A DNA stretch of 64,000 bases, taken from contig QCDK01000003.1 in the NCBI GenBank assembly GCA_003278765.1, positions 62,001-126,000 on the forward strand, read 5' to 3'. The notes under the pieces were generated by a model. The model saw only the letters and a list, made by a program, of their open reading frames with translations, was not told the origin of the DNA and did no database searches. Below, in pieces: positions 63,296 through 64,000 of this stretch. The DNA is from Prochlorococcus sp. AG-355-G23 (GTDB lineage: Bacteria; Cyanobacteriota; Cyanobacteriia; PCC-6307; Cyanobiaceae). Positions within the stretch are counted from its first letter, which is position 1. Every line of letters begins with the position of its first letter. A program made the position numbers and the translations under genes.

Positions 63296-63913
63296 ATGGC
63301 AATGTCACTAAAGGTTATTGTTCCTCCTCATCCATTAATAAAACATTGGCTTTCAATATTGCGAGAAAAAAATACTCCAAATATTTTGTACTCAACTGGA
63401 TATGAGCAATTAGGGAAATGGCTTACATATGAAGCATTACGTAATTGGCTGCCATATAAAAAAGAAATAGTAAATACTGATAATGGAGACGCAGATGGAT
63501 TCTTTATTAATAGTGATTATCCAATAAAAGTGCTCGCAATGTTGCCTGAAGGGTTATCTCTTTGGTTTGGATCTAAAGAGGTAATTCCTAATTCAACCCT
63601 CTCATTAGGAGAACTTCCTAAAACTATTGAATCAAATGAAGGAGTTATATTTTATTCAGAACAAATAACAACAAAATCATCAACATTAGAAACTTTAATT
63701 AAATTAAAGGACTTAGGTGTTGATTCAAATAGGATTCTTTTAATAACTGCTATTTGCTCAAATAAAGGATTAAATGAAATTGCGAAATTATTCCCTAATC
63801 AGGTAATTTACACTTCTTGCATAGATGAGGAAGACGAAAAAACACAATTATTAGTACCGGGTATTGGGAATCCTCTATCGCGTTTAAGTACTATATTTCG
63901 AGATAAGAACTAA
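63296..63913 (+). CDS. Uracil phosphoribosyltransferase-like protein, PRPP loop not recognisable
   Basis: The protein (205 aa) follows the UPRTase plan: VIVPPHPLIKHWLSILREKN, LGKWLTYEALRNWLPYKKEI, GLSLWFGSKEVI and a C-terminal VIYTSCIDEEDEKTQLLVPG with IGNPLSRLSTIFR. However, where active enzymes have the PRPP loop D-P-M-L-A-T-G-G, this one reads IFYSEQITTKSSTLETLIKL. The usual Gly-Asp near the end (GLGDAGDR) is GIGNPLSR. It is likely an enzymatically altered or inactive paralogue. ATG start. Confidence 0.8.
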   Translation: MAMSLKVIVPPHPLIKHWLSILREKNTPNILYSTGYEQLGKWLTYEALRNWLPYKKEIVNTDNGDADGFFINSDYPIKVLAMLPEGLSLWFGSKEVIPNSTLSLGELPKTIESNEGVIFYSEQITTKSSTLETLIKLKDLGVDSNRILLITAICSNKGLNEIAKLFPNQVIYTSCIDEEDEKTQLLVPGIGNPLSRLSTIFRDKN

Positions 63914-63942
63914 TATAGAATATAGGAGTAAATATTTTACCA

Positions 63943-64000
63943 ATGTCTGAATACAGAGATTCGTCTTCAAATAATCTTTTATCATTAATAAGCGGTGCTT
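63943..64000 (+). CDS. Start of a downstream gene, truncated by the window
   Basis: ATG at 63943 opens an in-frame MSEYRDSSSNNLLSLISGA that reaches the window edge. A TAGGAG purine stretch lies upstream. The start of a hydrophobic segment is visible, but there is not enough to assign a family. Confidence 0.45.
   Translation, partial: MSEYRDSSSNNLLSLISGA

Noticed and set aside
1-64000. CRISPR arrays, insertion sequences or prophage genes
   Set aside because: No repeated spacer pattern, transposase, integrase, capsid or terminase was recognised anywhere in the window.

Overview
The window looks like a chromosomal segment of a high-light-adapted Prochlorococcus (low-GC marine picocyanobacterium). 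The composition is strongly AT-rich, genes are short and tightly packed, and the gene content is typical of the group: phosphoribulokinase of the proteobacterial type next to leuB/lpxD/proB, a urease plus urea-ABC-transporter block, glucosylglycerate synthesis genes, several cyanobacteria-specific DUF families (DUF1816, DUF1830, DUF3288, DUF3464/PAM68, DUF3685, DUF3727) and many one-helix mini-proteins. The genus assignment rests on recognition of protein families and gene order, not on a database search.

Layout. 1-13.8 kb is core housekeeping: ruvA, rpsO and a PAM68-like protein rightward; dnaE, gatA, an rlmB-type methyltransferase, Mini-RNase III, a STAS protein, carA and trpD leftward; then an ABC exporter and msrA. 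A tRNA-Pro(GGG) lies at 13.83 kb. 13.9-15.9 kb holds uppP, three very small membrane proteins and a decayed secreted-protein gene. 16.0-20.8 kb is a glucosylglycerate module: glycerate kinase, phosphatase and GH13 phosphorylase-like enzyme leftward, with the synthase divergent. 20.8-31.1 kb is the urea module: ureDABC leftward, ureEFG rightward, then urtABCDE behind a well-formed NtcA-type promoter.

31.1-37.6 kb is an accessory stretch of short, mostly unrecognised genes with wide spacers. It contains a compact three-gene operon (PAO-like Rieske oxygenase, 33-aa membrane peptide, solitary ABC ATPase). 37.6-40.5 kb looks like an iron-response block: two Fur-box-like palindromes before a cysteine-rich Crp/Fnr-type regulator, a ferritin with its own Fur-like box, and an Fbp/Fut-type ATPase. 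From 40.5 to 64 kb the core returns: nth, an SDR protein, a PPC(DUF296)-glutaredoxin fusion, pgsA, a CSP41-like protein, hisA, DUF3685, a lumenal thioredoxin-like protein, a CofE-like protein, a GNAT-like protein, ruvX, DUF3727, yqeG, proB, lpxD, leuB, prk, accD, an oxidoreductase, both class I and class II fructose-bisphosphate aldolases, purQ/purS, a CobW GTPase, a pentapeptide protein and an uracil-phosphoribosyltransferase-like protein.

How the parts work together. Urea is imported by UrtABCDE, hydrolysed by urease (UreABC matured by UreDEFG), and the operon appears to be nitrogen-controlled. The glucosylglycerate genes could make the solute and also return it to glucose-1-phosphate and 3-phosphoglycerate. 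Calvin-cycle enzymes (Prk, two aldolases) and fatty-acid synthesis (AccD) lie close together.

Points deserving a second look: a STAS gene with a strong Shine-Dalgarno but no ATG/GTG/TTG start; frameshifts in accD and a nearby oxidoreductase, each needing one extra A; a secreted-protein pseudogene with two stops; the Rieske/ABC operon; the Fur-linked Cys-rich regulator; a uracil phosphoribosyltransferase-like protein lacking the usual PRPP loop; and more than ten small genes that length-filtered annotation would miss.
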